62,880 bases of DNA, from the NCBI RefSeq assembly GCF_004335005.1, contig NZ_RQRT01000017.1:1-62880 (forward strand). Direction: 5' to 3'. A program made the position numbers and the translations under genes. Source of the DNA: Paracoccus nototheniae. GTDB lineage: Bacteria > Pseudomonadota > Alphaproteobacteria > Rhodobacterales > Rhodobacteraceae. The notes under the pieces were generated by a model, which ran no database searches, was not told where the DNA came from, and worked only from the letters and a program-made list of their open reading frames with translations. Shown here piece after piece: positions 18,212-27,991 of this stretch. Each line of letters starts with the position of its first letter. Position 1 is the first letter of the stretch.

Positions 18212-19243
18212 ATGCGAATCTATTCTGATCTGGCCCATGCGATCGGCAACACGCCGCTGATCCGCCTGAACCGCGCAAGCGAGGAAACCGGCTGCGAGAT
18301 CCTCGGCAAGGCCGAATTTATGAATCCCGGCCAGTCGGTCAAGGACCGGGCGGCGCTGTATATCATCAAGGATGCGGTGGCGCGTGGTGCCCTGCGGCCC
18401 GGCGGCACGATCGTCGAGGGCACGGCGGGCAATACCGGCATCGGGCTGGCGCTGGTGGGCGCCTCAATGGGCTTCAAATCGGTGATCGTGATCCCCGAGA
18501 CCCAAAGCCAGGAGAAAAAAGACATGCTGCGGCTGGCCGGGGCCATTCTGGTCGAGGTGCCCGCAGCGCCCTACAAGAACCCCAACAACTATGTCCGCTA
18601 TTCCGGTCGTCTGGCCGAGGCGCTGGCCCGGACGGAACCGAACGGCGCGATCTGGGCCAATCAGTTCGACAACGTCGCCAATCGTCAGGCCCATGTCGAA
18701 ACCACCGGCCCCGAGATCTGGGAGCAGACCGAGGGCCGCGTTGATGGGTTCATCTGCGCCGTGGGGTCCGGTGGCACGCTGGCGGGGGTGGCCGATGCGC
18801 TGCAACCCAGGGGCGTCAAGATCGGGCTGGCCGATCCCGAAGGTGCGGCGCTGCATTCCTTTTACACGACCGGCGAATTCGACAGCCCCGGCAGCTCGAT
18901 CACCGAGGGTATCGGGCAGGGACGCATCACCGCCAATCTGGAAGGCTTCACCCCCGATTTCAGCTGGCGGATCTCTGACGCCGAGGCGCTGCCGATCGTT
19001 TTCGATCTGCTGCGAGACGAAGGCCTGTGTCTGGGCGGATCGTCGGGGATCAATATTGCGGGCGCGGTCCGCATGGCGCGCGAAATGGGGCCGGGACATA
19101 CCATCGTCACCATCCTGTGCGATTACGGAACCCGGTATCAAACCAAGCTGTTCAACCCCGAATTCCTGCAGGCCAAGGGTCTGCCGGTGCCCGAATGGCT
19201 GACCCGGCCCACACCGGACCTGCCGCAGGTTTACGAAGACTGA
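18212..19243 (+). CDS. cysK: cysteine synthase A
   Basis: CysK (343 residues) makes L-cysteine from O-acetylserine and sulfide with PLP. Lys44 in NPGQSVKDRAA is the PLP lysine; EGTAGNTGIGLAL binds substrate and phosphate, and GSGGTLAGV and LGGSSGIN follow. Upstream is ACAAAGGTCGATCGCC-ATG. Upstream is a 98-base gap with a GC hairpin (GGGGG-TTG-CCCCC) but no tail like the repeats A and B. The mscS gene follows after 8 bases. Confidence 0.96.
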   Translation: MRIYSDLAHAIGNTPLIRLNRASEETGCEILGKAEFMNPGQSVKDRAALYIIKDAVARGALRPGGTIVEGTAGNTGIGLALVGASMGFKSVIVIPETQSQEKKDMLRLAGAILVEVPAAPYKNPNNYVRYSGRLAEALARTEPNGAIWANQFDNVANRQAHVETTGPEIWEQTEGRVDGFICAVGSGGTLAGVADALQPRGVKIGLADPEGAALHSFYTTGEFDSPGSSITEGIGQGRITANLEGFTPDFSWRISDAEALPIVFDLLRDEGLCLGGSSGINIAGAVRMAREMGPGHTIVTILCDYGTRYQTKLFNPEFLQAKGLPVPEWLTRPTPDLPQVYED

Positions 19244-19251
19244 AAGGTTTC

Positions 19252-21744
19252 ATGCGACATCTGATTGCCCTATTGCTTGTGGCGCTGCTGACATTGACGG
19301 CAGCGCCGCTGATGGCCCAACAGGCCGGGACGCCCAATTATCAGACCTGGGAACAGGTCGCCGAACGGGCCGAGGCGCTGACGACCAATCCGCGCGCCGC
19401 AAATGACGAACTGGCGCGGACCCGCGCCCGGATCGTCGACTGGCGGGACCAGTTGCAGGCCGGGCAGAACGTCAACGCCGACCGCATCGCCACGCTGCGC
19501 AATCAGATCGAGGCGCTTGGCCCCGCCCCCGCCGAAGGCGCCAGCGAGGATGAAGAGGTCGCTGCCCGCCGGTCGGAACTGGGCAGCCAGCTGTCCACCG
19601 CGCAGGCCCCGCGCTTGGCCGCGACCGAGGCCGCCAGCCGCGCCAATTCCATCATCGGCCAGATCGACGAGATCATCCGCCAGCGCCAGGCGCTGGAACT
19701 GGCCAAGCAATCGCCCTCGCCGATGTTGCCTGCATCCTGGGCCGAGGCGACCTCGGACGGGTTCGGCCTGCTGGAAGGGGTGGGCGGCGAGGTTCTGGGC
19801 CAGGACGCCACGCCCGAGACATGGGCCAATCTGCGCCCGCGCCTGCCTGAGGTGGCGGGCTATCTGATCGCGGCGCTGTTCATCCTGACCTATGCGCGGG
19901 GGTGGATCGTCAATCTGCCTTCGCGGCTGTCGGCGCGGGCATCCAAGCATTCGCGGGCGGTGCTGGCCTTTGTGGTGTCGCTTGGCCAGATCGCGGTGCC
20001 TCTGGCCGGAGTCTATCTGGGCATCAGCGCCATTCAGGCCACCGGTCTGGCCGGCGCATGGACGACGCCGTTCCTGAACGCCCTGCCTGTCGCGGCGCTG
20101 ATCCTGTTCGGCGGTATCTGGCTGGCGCGGGCGCTGTTTCCGCGTCAGGCCATCGCCTATACCTCACTGCAGATGACCGAGGCGGCCCGCGTTTCGGCGG
20201 GGCGCATGGTCACGGTTCTGGCGGCGCTGATGGCGCTGCACCACCTGCTGTCGCGTGCCGTCCTGCCGCTGTCGGGCCTTTATGAACATGGCGAGGCCGA
20301 GGTCGGTCGGGTGCCGCTGCAATTCAGCGAAGCCTCGGCCGGGGTCTGGCATCTGGTCATGGCCGTGGTGACCGCGCTGGCGATGTTCCGGCTTGGCAAT
20401 ATCCTGCGCCGCCTGACGCGCGACGCGGTGACGCAGGATCTGTCCTATCGGCACTGGATCGCCGCTTGGGCGGGCCAGCTGACGCGGATCGTGGCGCCAC
20501 TGGCGGTTCTGGTGATGGCCCTTGGCTATGTGAACATGGGCAATGTCATCATGTGGCCGTGGCTTTTGTCGCTGTCGCTGGTGGGCCTGCTGATCCTGCT
20601 GCAGGATTTCATCGCCGATATCTTTGATCTGGTGCAGCGCGGGGCCGAGGGCGCGCGCGAAGGGCTGGCGCCGATGCTGTCGGGCTTTGCGCTGGTGCTG
20701 GCCTCGGTCCCGGTCTTCATGGTGATCTGGGGCGCCACCCCGAACGAGCTGGCCGAATACTGGGTCCGATTCCGTCAGGGCTTCAGCATGGGCGGCATCA
20801 CCCTGTCGCCCGGGGCCATCCTGACCTTCATCATCATCTTTGGCATCGGCTATGCGCTGACCCGCGGCGCGCAGGGGATGCTTCGCGGCACCGTCCTGCC
20901 CAAGACGCGGATGGACCCGGGCGGGCAGACCGCCGTCGTGTCGGGCCTTGGCTATGTCGGGATCGTGCTGGCGGCGCTGATGGCGATCACCTCGGCGGGG
21001 ATCGATCTGTCCTCGCTGGCCATCGTCGCGGGTGCGCTGTCGGTCGGCATCGGCTTTGGCCTGCAGAACATCGTGTCGAATTTCGTCAGCGGTATCATCT
21101 TGCTGATCGAACGTCCGGTCAGCGTTGGCGACTGGATCAGCGCGGGCGGACAGCAGGGCATCGTCAAGCGCATCTCGGTCCGTTCGACGCAGGTCGAGAC
21201 CTTTGACAAGACCGAGGTGATCGTCCCCAACAGCGACCTGATCAGCCAGCCGGTGACCAACTGGACGCGCCACAACAAGGTCGGGCGGATCATCATTCCC
21301 GTCGGCGTGGCCTATGGTACAGACACCCGCAAGGTCGAGGCGATCCTGCGCGAGATCACCGAGGATCACCCGCTGGTCGCTATCGATCCCGCCCCCGCCA
21401 TCCTGTTCCGCGCCTTCGGCGCCGATAGCCTGAGTTTCGAGATCCGGGCAATTCTGGCGGATGTCGGCACGGGCCTTGGCGTGACTTCGGATCTGTTGCA
21501 TTCGATAACCGCACGCTTCGCCGCCGAGGGGATCGAGATCCCCTTTGCGCAGCGCGACATCTGGCTGCGCAACCCCGAAGCCCTGCCGGGTCAGACGGCC
21601 AAAGCGGCAGCCCCGGACAGGCCCACCAAAGAGGTCGCGGCAGAACCCGGACAGCCCGCCGCGATCCGCGACACCTCGGTCGCCTCGCGGTCCTTGCCCG
21701 AGGACGGCGAATACGACGATGGGGATGCCGACAGCGGACGGTGA
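19252..21744 (+). CDS. DUF3772-containing mechanosensitive channel (MscS superfamily)
   Basis: An 830-residue inner-membrane protein of the large MscK/YbiO-like kind. A signal peptide (MRHLIALLLVALLTLTAAPLMA) is followed by a periplasmic helical DUF3772 region (about 30-190), several membrane helices (200-560) and the MscS core (about 580-790) with SVGIGFGLQNIVSNFVSG, RPVSVGDWI, and PNSDLISQPVTNWTR. It opens under membrane tension to protect against osmotic downshock. GAAAGG lies 5 bases before the ATG, and it is probably co-transcribed with cysK. A terminator follows. Confidence 0.92.
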   Translation: MRHLIALLLVALLTLTAAPLMAQQAGTPNYQTWEQVAERAEALTTNPRAANDELARTRARIVDWRDQLQAGQNVNADRIATLRNQIEALGPAPAEGASEDEEVAARRSELGSQLSTAQAPRLAATEAASRANSIIGQIDEIIRQRQALELAKQSPSPMLPASWAEATSDGFGLLEGVGGEVLGQDATPETWANLRPRLPEVAGYLIAALFILTYARGWIVNLPSRLSARASKHSRAVLAFVVSLGQIAVPLAGVYLGISAIQATGLAGAWTTPFLNALPVAALILFGGIWLARALFPRQAIAYTSLQMTEAARVSAGRMVTVLAALMALHHLLSRAVLPLSGLYEHGEAEVGRVPLQFSEASAGVWHLVMAVVTALAMFRLGNILRRLTRDAVTQDLSYRHWIAAWAGQLTRIVAPLAVLVMALGYVNMGNVIMWPWLLSLSLVGLLILLQDFIADIFDLVQRGAEGAREGLAPMLSGFALVLASVPVFMVIWGATPNELAEYWVRFRQGFSMGGITLSPGAILTFIIIFGIGYALTRGAQGMLRGTVLPKTRMDPGGQTAVVSGLGYVGIVLAALMAITSAGIDLSSLAIVAGALSVGIGFGLQNIVSNFVSGIILLIERPVSVGDWISAGGQQGIVKRISVRSTQVETFDKTEVIVPNSDLISQPVTNWTRHNKVGRIIIPVGVAYGTDTRKVEAILREITEDHPLVAIDPAPAILFRAFGADSLSFEIRAILADVGTGLGVTSDLLHSITARFAAEGIEIPFAQRDIWLRNPEALPGQTAKAAAPDRPTKEVAAEPGQPAAIRDTSVASRSLPEDGEYDDGDADSGR

Positions 21745-21758
21745 TCAGGCCAGACATG

Positions 21759-21801
21759 AAAACGGGGGCGCGGCCATATGCGGTCGCGCCACCGTTTTTT
21801 T
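21759..21801. terminator. Rho-independent terminator after the mscS-like gene
   Basis: AAAACGG..GGCGCG-loop-CGCGCC.CCG followed by TTTTTTT: a GC-rich stem with a clear T-run on the plus strand, and an A-run on the other side. It lies between converging genes and may serve both. Confidence 0.85.
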
Positions 21802-21808
21802 GTGGAGT

Positions 21809-22903
21809 TCAGGCAGCCAAACTGCGGGACGCGTCCCCTTCGTCGCCGCTGCCGTCATCGGGCAACCCCTCGCGCGACAGCATGACGGCCAGCCCGCGCA
21901 GCCAGGGGATATGGGCACAGATGATCATCAGCGCGACCATGATCGGCACTGCAAGAAACATCCCCGGCACCCCCCAGATCGCGCCCCAGAAGGCCAGCGA
22001 CAGGATGATGCCAAAGCTGGACAGGCGCAGCGTCTGGCCCAGCAGCATCGGGTCCAGAATATTGCCGATCAGGAACTGCGTGACGCTGCACAACACGCCC
22101 ACGATCAGCGTCAGCGTGGTGTCGCCGGTCAGCACGAAGGCCAGCATCGTCGCGATCGCCGTCGCCACAATCGAGCCCACCGAGGGGATGAAGTTCAGAA
22201 TGAAGGTCAGCAGCGCCACTGCCAGCGCCAGTTCCAGACCCGCCACGCGAAAGATGACCCAGACAATCACGGCCGTTACCGCGCTGACCCCGGTCTTGAC
22301 CACCAGATAGCGGTTCACGCGGTGCATGATCGACGCGATGATGCGGCGGATCTGATGCGCACGCTCGGGATCTTCGGCCAGACGTTCGATTTTCAGGGGA
22401 AACCAGACCTGTTCGGCGAACATGAAGCCCACGAACAGGATGACCAGTACGCTGCCCGACAACAGCCCCGAGGCCTGACCCGCCAGTGACCGGATCCAGC
22501 CGGTGATGTTGAAATTCGTCAGCGCCGTCATGATCCGTTCCTGCGCCTCGGGGCCCAAGCGTTCGGTCAGGGTGGGCAGGGCAGCCTGCGCCTGTTCGGC
22601 ATAGGCGATGGCCAGAAAGACGACCTCGTTCACCTGTGCGACGATGGTGGTCGAGATCCACAAGAGCCCAAGCGCGATGCCGATCAGCGCAAGCGTCGTG
22701 GCCAGCCAGTTCGGAACCCGCAGCCGGGTCGAGATCGCGTGGATCGCATCCGAGGTCAGAGAGAACAGGATGATCGCGATGGCCAGCGAGATCAGGATGA
22801 ATTTCGCCTGCACCAGCATGATCATCAGCAGCGCAAAGGCGATCAGACCCAGAAACCCGGTCTGCAGCCGCTCTCGCAGTACGGTCTCGTTCGATTGGTC
22901 CAC
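21809..22903 (-). CDS. AI-2E family transporter (PerM/YdiK-like)
   Basis: A 364-residue protein with about eight membrane helices arranged as in the AI-2E exporter superfamily (PF01594): two helix pairs at residues 15-85, a long amphipathic stretch with ERLGPEAQERIMTALTNF, and the conserved LNFIPSVGSIVATAIATMLAFV near 235-260. The family includes autoinducer-2 exporters and sodium/proton antiporters; substrate cannot be told. The stop lies next to the shared terminator. It lies 63 bases after the gyrA stop, behind the gyrA terminator. Confidence 0.88.
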   Translation of the reverse strand: MDQSNETVLRERLQTGFLGLIAFALLMIMLVQAKFILISLAIAIILFSLTSDAIHAISTRLRVPNWLATTLALIGIALGLLWISTTIVAQVNEVVFLAIAYAEQAQAALPTLTERLGPEAQERIMTALTNFNITGWIRSLAGQASGLLSGSVLVILFVGFMFAEQVWFPLKIERLAEDPERAHQIRRIIASIMHRVNRYLVVKTGVSAVTAVIVWVIFRVAGLELALAVALLTFILNFIPSVGSIVATAIATMLAFVLTGDTTLTLIVGVLCSVTQFLIGNILDPMLLGQTLRLSSFGIILSLAFWGAIWGVPGMFLAVPIMVALMIICAHIPWLRGLAVMLSREGLPDDGSGDEGDASRSLAA

Positions 22904-22925
22904 GCATGTCCCCGCGGCGCTGATG

Positions 22926-22955
22926 AAAAACCCGATCCCGGCTGGCGGGATCGGG
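22926..22955 (-). terminator. Rho-independent terminator of gyrA
   Basis: A perfect 10-bp stem CCCGATCCCG/CGGGATCGGG (22931-22955) followed on the minus strand by TTTTT. It lies 11 bases past the gyrA stop. Confidence 0.9.
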
Positions 22956-22965
22956 TCGGTTGGTG

Positions 22966-25725
22966 TCAGTCCTGATCGTCGGTCGTTTCGGCGATCTCGC
23001 TGTCGCCCTGTTCGGCGATGCGGGCGACCGAGACGACCACCTCTCCGGCGGCGGTGTTAAAGACCTTGACCCCGCCTGCGGTGCGCGACCGGAAGCTGAT
23101 CCCCTGCACGGGCACGCGGATCGACTGGCCGGTCGAGGTTGCCAGCATGATCTGATCGTCCCCCTCGACCGGGAAGCTGGCGACCAGCGGGCCGCCGCGC
23201 ATCGCACGGTCCATGGCCATGACGCCGATGCCGCCGCGGTTTCTGACCGGATAATCGTGGCTGCTGCTGATCTTGCCTGATCCGCGGGCGCTGATCGTCA
23301 GGATCAGATCCTCGGCCGCCGACATCTCGATATAGCGTTCCTGGGTCACGGTGCCTTCGACGGTGTCGTCATCCTCGTCAGCCTCGGCCCCGTCATCCAG
23401 CGCCCCCGCCACCGCACGGCGCATCTTGAGATAGGCGACGCGTTCCGAGGGATCAGCCTCGAAATGGCGGATCACGGACATGCTGACGACCTTGTCGCCC
23501 GGCGCCAGACGAATGCCCCGCACCCCGGTCGAATCGCGGCTTTTGAACACCCGGATCGCGGTGGTCGGAAAGCGGATCGCGCGGCCCATGCCGGTGACTA
23601 GCATCATGTCATCGGTCTCGGTCGCCAGACGCACGCCGACCAGCGTCACGCCCTCGGGCATCTTCATGGCGATCTTGCCGTTGCGCATGATATTGGTGAA
23701 ATCGGACAGGGCATTGCGACGCACATCGCCGTCATCGGTGGCAAAGACCACCTGATAATTGTCCCATTCGGTTTCCGGCGCATCCATCGGCAGCAGGGCC
23801 GCGATGCTGACGCCCGGCACGATCGGCAGGATATTGACGATCGCCTTGCCCTTGGACGTGCGGCCCGCCAGCGGCAGTCGCCATGTCTTCATGCGATAGA
23901 CCATGCCGTCGGTGGTAAAGAACAGCAATTCGGTATGGGTATTGGCCACGAACAGCGTGGTGACCACGTCGTCTTCCTTGGTGGCCATGCTGGACAGACC
24001 CTTGCCGCCCCGCCGCTGCGAGCGGAATTCGGCCAGTGCCGTGCGCTTGATATACCCGCCCGAGGTGATGGTGACGACCATATCCTCGCGCTCGATCAGA
24101 TCCTCATCCATCATGTCGCCGGCCCAGTCCACGATCTCTGTGCGGCGGGGGACGGCGAACAGATCGCGGATCTCGCGCAGTTCGGTCGCGATGATCTCCA
24201 TGATGCGATCGCGCGAGGCGAGGATGGCCAGATAGTCGCGAATGCTGTCGGCCAGCGTTTGCAGCTCGTCGGTGACCTCTTTGACGCCGATCTGGGTCAG
24301 ACGCTGCAGGCGCAGGTCCAGAATGGCGCGGGCCTGAACCTCGGACAGGTTATAGGTTCCGTCCTCGTTCACCGGGTGCAGCGGATCGTCGATCAGGCGC
24401 AGATATTCGACGATCTCATGGGCGGGCCAGGGGCGCGTCATCAGCTTTTCGCGGGCCTCGGCGGCGTCGGCGCTGGCGCGGATGGTGGCCACCACCTCGT
24501 CGACATTGCTGACAGCGACTGCCAGACCGCACAGCACATGGCTGCGTTCACGGGCGCGGCGCAGTTCATAGGCCGTGCGGCGTGCCACAACTTCCTCTCG
24601 GAAGGCAATGAAATAGGTCAGAAAATCGCGCAGCGCCAGCTGTTCGGGCTTGCCGCCGTTCAGCGCCAGCATGTTGCAGCCAAAGGTCGTCTGCAGCTGG
24701 GTAAAGCGGAACAGCTGGTTCAGAACCACCTCGGGCGTGGCGTCGCGTTTCAGTTCGACGACGACGCGGACGCCGTGGCGGTCGCTTTCATCCTGAACCG
24801 TGGCGATACCCTCGACCTTCTTTTCCTTGGCCAGTTCCGCGATGCGCTCGATCAGGGTGGATTTGTTCACCTGATAGGGGATTTCATCGACGACGATGGC
24901 AAAGCGGTCCTTGCGCGGCTCCTCGATATGGGTTTTCGCGCGGATGATGACGCTGCCGCGCCCTTCCAGATAGGCTTTGCGCGCGCCGGATCGGCCCAGG
25001 ATCGTCGCGCCGGTCGGAAAGTCCGGGCCGGGAATGATCTCCAGCAACCGTTCGGTCGGCAGGTCGGGATCGGCGATCAGCTCCAGCGTGGCGTCGATCA
25101 CCTCGCCCAGATTGTGCGGCGGGATGTTCGTGGCCATACCGACCGCGATGCCGCCTGCGCCATTGACCAGCATGTTCGGAAAGCGTGCGGGCAGGACGGT
25201 CGGTTCGCGGTCCTTGCCGTCATAATTGTCCTGAAAATCGACGGTATCCTTATCGATATCCATCAGCAGGAAATTCGCGGGTTTGTCCATGCGCACTTCG
25301 GTGTAGCGCATCGCCGCCGCCGGATCGCCGTCCATGCTGCCGAAATTGCCCTGACCGTCCAGCAGTGGCAGCGACATCGAAAAGGTCTGCGCCATCCGCA
25401 CCAGCGCGTCATAGATCGCGCTGTCGCCATGCGGGTGATACTTGCCCATCACATCGCCGACGGACCGCGCGGATTTGCGATAGGGCTTGTCGGGGGTGTT
25501 TCCGCTTTCGTCCATCGCATACAGGATGCGGCGATGCACCGGCTTCAGCCCGTCGCGCAGATCGGGGATCGCCCGGCTGACGATCACCGACATCGCATAG
25601 TCCAGATAGGATGTCCGCATCTCGGCCGAGATGTCGATCACCGGGCCGTCATGATGCATCACGACCCGGGTGGGGGCGCCCTCTTCCGGGGTTTCGGGCA
25701 GATCGTCTTCTGGGGTGTCGGCCAC
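22966..25725 (-). CDS. gyrA: DNA gyrase subunit A
   Basis: GyrA (919 residues) is the DNA-cleaving subunit of gyrase. The start is GTG at 25725 (MADTPEDD) with TGAGGA upstream. The quinolone-resistance region is wild-type: Ser102 and Asp106 in [12 protein letters not shown] correspond to E. coli Ser83 and Asp87. The active-site Tyr is 141 ([10 protein letters not shown]). The C-terminal beta-pinwheel contains the gyrase box QRRGGKG near residue 570 and an acidic insert near 780 (DEDDDT). It has its own promoter and terminator. Confidence 0.98.
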   Translation of the reverse strand: MADTPEDDLPETPEEGAPTRVVMHHDGPVIDISAEMRTSYLDYAMSVIVSRAIPDLRDGLKPVHRRILYAMDESGNTPDKPYRKSARSVGDVMGKYHPHGDSAIYDALVRMAQTFSMSLPLLDGQGNFGSMDGDPAAAMRYTEVRMDKPANFLLMDIDKDTVDFQDNYDGKDREPTVLPARFPNMLVNGAGGIAVGMATNIPPHNLGEVIDATLELIADPDLPTERLLEIIPGPDFPTGATILGRSGARKAYLEGRGSVIIRAKTHIEEPRKDRFAIVVDEIPYQVNKSTLIERIAELAKEKKVEGIATVQDESDRHGVRVVVELKRDATPEVVLNQLFRFTQLQTTFGCNMLALNGGKPEQLALRDFLTYFIAFREEVVARRTAYELRRARERSHVLCGLAVAVSNVDEVVATIRASADAAEAREKLMTRPWPAHEIVEYLRLIDDPLHPVNEDGTYNLSEVQARAILDLRLQRLTQIGVKEVTDELQTLADSIRDYLAILASRDRIMEIIATELREIRDLFAVPRRTEIVDWAGDMMDEDLIEREDMVVTITSGGYIKRTALAEFRSQRRGGKGLSSMATKEDDVVTTLFVANTHTELLFFTTDGMVYRMKTWRLPLAGRTSKGKAIVNILPIVPGVSIAALLPMDAPETEWDNYQVVFATDDGDVRRNALSDFTNIMRNGKIAMKMPEGVTLVGVRLATETDDMMLVTGMGRAIRFPTTAIRVFKSRDSTGVRGIRLAPGDKVVSMSVIRHFEADPSERVAYLKMRRAVAGALDDGAEADEDDDTVEGTVTQERYIEMSAAEDLILTISARGSGKISSSHDYPVRNRGGIGVMAMDRAMRGGPLVASFPVEGDDQIMLATSTGQSIRVPVQGISFRSRTAGGVKVFNTAAGEVVVSVARIAEQGDSEIAETTDDQD

Positions 25726-25754
25726 GGGTATTCCTCAACATCTAGTTGGGGTTC

Positions 25755-25783
25755 GGTATAGCGCAGCCATCCCCAAGGGGCAA
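25755..25783 (-). promoter_or_regulatory. gyrA promoter
   Basis: Minus strand -35 TTGCCC (25778-25783), 17-base spacer, -10 TATACC (25755-25760). This gives an untranslated leader of roughly 20 bases. Confidence 0.65.
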
Positions 25784-25828
25784 TCGCGGCCCGCCGAAAC
25801 GGTTGGGAAAAGGCCGCGCCCTGCCGCC

Positions 25829-26296
25829 TCAGGCGCCCTTGCGGGCGGCCATTGCCCACAGGCCCGCCAGACCTGCGGACAGAAGGGCGTTCCAGCCCGC
25901 CATCGAGACGCCCAGAAACGACCATGCCACCTCGTCGCAGCGCACGACCGGGGCCGATTGCAGCCGGGTCATCAGATCCTGCGTGGACAGGCGCGACAGA
26001 TCACCGACACCGCCCGAACAATGCGACGGCCCGGCCCACCAAGTCATTTCGACCCCCACATGGTACAGGGCCACGCCCGCCGCAGCACCCGCCGCGATCA
26101 TGCCCAGCACCGCCAGCGACCGCACCTGGCCAGTCAGCCAGACCAGCGCCGCGACGGCCACCGCCGCGACATGCGGCCAGCGTTGCAGGATGCACAATTC
26201 GCAAGGCGCGTAGCCTGCCGCCTGAAAGCCAAGCGCCGCGATCAGCAACAGGGCCGATCCGGCCCCGGCGATAAGGGAAAGCTGTCTGCCCGTCAC
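25829..26296 (-). CDS. dsbB: disulfide bond formation protein B
   Basis: A DsbB-type quinone reductase (155 residues, four membrane helices) that reoxidises DsbA. The first periplasmic loop has Cys32-x-x-Cys35 (APCELCILQRWPH); the second has the pair in GPSHCSGG and VVRCDEVAW. The GTG start at 26296 is inferred from the GTGA overlap with the stop of yqaA and GAGG upstream; upstream extension in that frame is only a shadow of yqaA. It is co-transcribed with yqaA. No dsbA is nearby. Confidence 0.9.
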   Translation of the reverse strand: MTGRQLSLIAGAGSALLLIAALGFQAAGYAPCELCILQRWPHVAAVAVAALVWLTGQVRSLAVLGMIAAGAAAGVALYHVGVEMTWWAGPSHCSGGVGDLSRLSTQDLMTRLQSAPVVRCDEVAWSFLGVSMAGWNALLSAGLAGLWAMAARKGA

Positions 26297-26871
26297 AGGA
26301 ACCTCACAGTGGCAAAGCCGCCGATCAGGCAGGCCATGAAGATGGTAAAGACCAGACCCAAGCGCCGCTCGATGAAATCGCGGACGGGGCCGCCGAATTG
26401 CCACAAAAGCCCGGCGACGATAAAGAACCGCCCCGCACGCCCCAGGATCGAGGTCGCGATGAACAGCGGCAGCGACAGCCCCACGGCGCCCGAAAAGATC
26501 GTGATCACCTTGAACGGAAAGGGGGTCAGCGCCGCGAACAGCACCGCCCAGCCCCCGTATTCGGCAAAGCGCAGGGACAGATCCTGAAAGGCGGCCTCTT
26601 TGCCATAGGCGGTCAGCACCCATTGGCCGACCGTGTCCATCAGCACCGCGCCGATCCAGTATCCCAGCAGCGCCCCCAGAACCGAACCCGCCGTCGCGAT
26701 CGTGGCAATCGCCCAGGCGCGCGCGCGCCGCGCCAGCACCATCGGGATCATCAGCACATCGGGCGGGATCGGAAAGACCGAGCTTTCGATGAAGCTGACC
26801 CCGAACAGGGCCGCATTGGCATGGCGATGCGCCGCAAGCCCCATGGTCCAGTCGTAAAGTCTGCGCAGCAT
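26293..26871 (-). CDS. YqaA-family (DedA/SNARE-associated fold) membrane protein
   Basis: A 192-residue inner-membrane protein with four to five hydrophobic segments. FGVSFIESSVFPIPPDVLMIPMVLA and ALTPFPFKVITIFSGAVGL are the hallmarks of YqaA/DedA relatives, which are linked to lipid flipping and membrane homeostasis. The ATG at 26871 has GGGGA 5 bases upstream. Its stop overlaps dsbB (GTGA). Confidence 0.88.
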   Translation of the reverse strand: MLRRLYDWTMGLAAHRHANAALFGVSFIESSVFPIPPDVLMIPMVLARRARAWAIATIATAGSVLGALLGYWIGAVLMDTVGQWVLTAYGKEAAFQDLSLRFAEYGGWAVLFAALTPFPFKVITIFSGAVGLSLPLFIATSILGRAGRFFIVAGLLWQFGGPVRDFIERRLGLVFTIFMACLIGGFATVRFL

Positions 26872-26960
26872 GCTGTCCCCTTTGGCGGCTTTGGCCTGTC
26901 CTTCCCCCCGTGCGGGGGCCGCGTCAACCCTCTCGCGCGGCTGTGAAGCGCGGGGGCAGG

Positions 26961-26985
26961 GGAACCGGGGCCGGTTGCGCGCGTT
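26961..26985 (+). promoter_or_regulatory. EcfG-type (general stress sigma) promoter of the zinc metallopeptidase gene
   Basis: GGAAC (26961-26965), 16 bases, CGTT (26982-26985): an exact match to the alphaproteobacterial EcfG consensus GGAAC-N16/17-CGTT. It points at the ATG at 27015, giving a leader of about 23 bases that contains the GGGGAT ribosome site. Confidence 0.6.
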
Positions 26986-27014
26986 CCGGGCAACAGCGAT
27001 CGCGGGGATATGAC

Positions 27015-27854
27015 ATGCAGTGGCGGGGACGACGGGGCAGCGGCAATGTCGAGGATCGTCGCGGCATGGGCCGCGCGGCAGGCGGGATCGGCATCGCGGG
27101 CACGCTGGTCGTGCTGGCGGTCGGCTATTTCTTCGGCATCGACGTGACGCCTCTGGTGCAGGGCATGGACCAGGGTCAGCAGGGCGAGGTCGAGCTGTCC
27201 GAACGCGACGAGGAATGGGGCCAGTTCGTGTCGGTCGTTCTGGCCGATACCGAGGAAATCTGGCAGCCTCTGCTGCAGGAACAAGCTGGCATCGCCTATC
27301 AGGATCCGACGCTGGTCCTGTTCCGGGGGGTCGTGCAATCGGCCTGCGGGGGCGCATCCTCGGCCATGGGGCCGTTCTATTGCCCCGGCGATCAGCGCGT
27401 CTATCTGGATACCGACTTTTTCGACATGATGGCCGAACGGATGGGCGCGGGCGGCGATTTCGCCGCCGCCTATGTGATCGCACATGAGGTCGGCCACCAT
27501 GTCCAGAACCTGACCGGCACGCTGGACGAGGTCAACCGCGCCCGCAGCAGCGGGTCGGAGGCCGAGGCCAATGCCATTTCTGTCGCCAATGAATTGCAGG
27601 CCGATTGCTATGCGGGCATCTGGGCGCGTCAGGCGCAGGAACGTTTCGGCAGTCTGGACGTTGGCGATCTGGACGAGGCGATGCGAGCAGCCGAAGCCGT
27701 CGGGGATGACGTCATTCAGGCCAGCGCGGGCCGGACGCCCATGCCCGACAGCTTTACCCACGGCACCGCGGCGCAGCGTCAGGAATGGCTGATGCGCGGG
27801 TTCGACTCGGGCGATATGCGGCAATGCGACACATTTGGTGCGGATTCTCTGTGA
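27015..27854 (+). CDS. neutral zinc metallopeptidase, KPN_02809/YpfJ family
   Basis: A 279-residue protein. A cytosolic Arg/Gly-rich start is followed by one membrane anchor (IGIAGTLVVLAVGYFFGI, 25-42) and a periplasmic peptidase domain. The zinc motif HEVGH is at 157-161 and the third ligand is probably Glu193 in NELQADCYAG. Two Cys (111, 123) could form a disulfide. Family members are single-anchor metallopeptidases of unknown substrate. It is divergent from yqaA; an EcfG-type promoter suggests stress induction. Confidence 0.92.
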   Translation: MQWRGRRGSGNVEDRRGMGRAAGGIGIAGTLVVLAVGYFFGIDVTPLVQGMDQGQQGEVELSERDEEWGQFVSVVLADTEEIWQPLLQEQAGIAYQDPTLVLFRGVVQSACGGASSAMGPFYCPGDQRVYLDTDFFDMMAERMGAGGDFAAAYVIAHEVGHHVQNLTGTLDEVNRARSSGSEAEANAISVANELQADCYAGIWARQAQERFGSLDVGDLDEAMRAAEAVGDDVIQASAGRTPMPDSFTHGTAAQRQEWLMRGFDSGDMRQCDTFGADSL

Positions 27855-27882
27855 TCAGAGGCCCTGCAACGAACCGGAGGAC

Positions 27883-27987
27883 ATGATGACCCTGATCCTG
27901 ACTTTTGCGGGCCTGATGACGGCCTTTGCGATCACTCTGGCGCTTGGCGCACCCCGGCCCCGCCCCGTTCCTACGAAGAAAGACTGA
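27883..27987 (+). CDS. 34-residue single-span membrane protein
   Basis: An ORF of 34 codons beginning with two ATGs directly after CCGGAGGAC, an excellent ribosome site. The product has one hydrophobic helix (LILTFAGLMTAFAITLALG) and a short basic tail ending PTKKD, the look of an inner-membrane microprotein. It starts 28 bases after the metallopeptidase stop and could share its transcript. No homologue is recognised. Confidence 0.55.
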   Translation: MMTLILTFAGLMTAFAITLALGAPRPRPVPTKKD

Positions 27988-27991
27988 CAGA

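Noticed and set aside
23935..25761. 608-codon open frame opposite gyrA
   Set aside because: Mirror of gyrA codons; no ribosome site and no recognisable domain.
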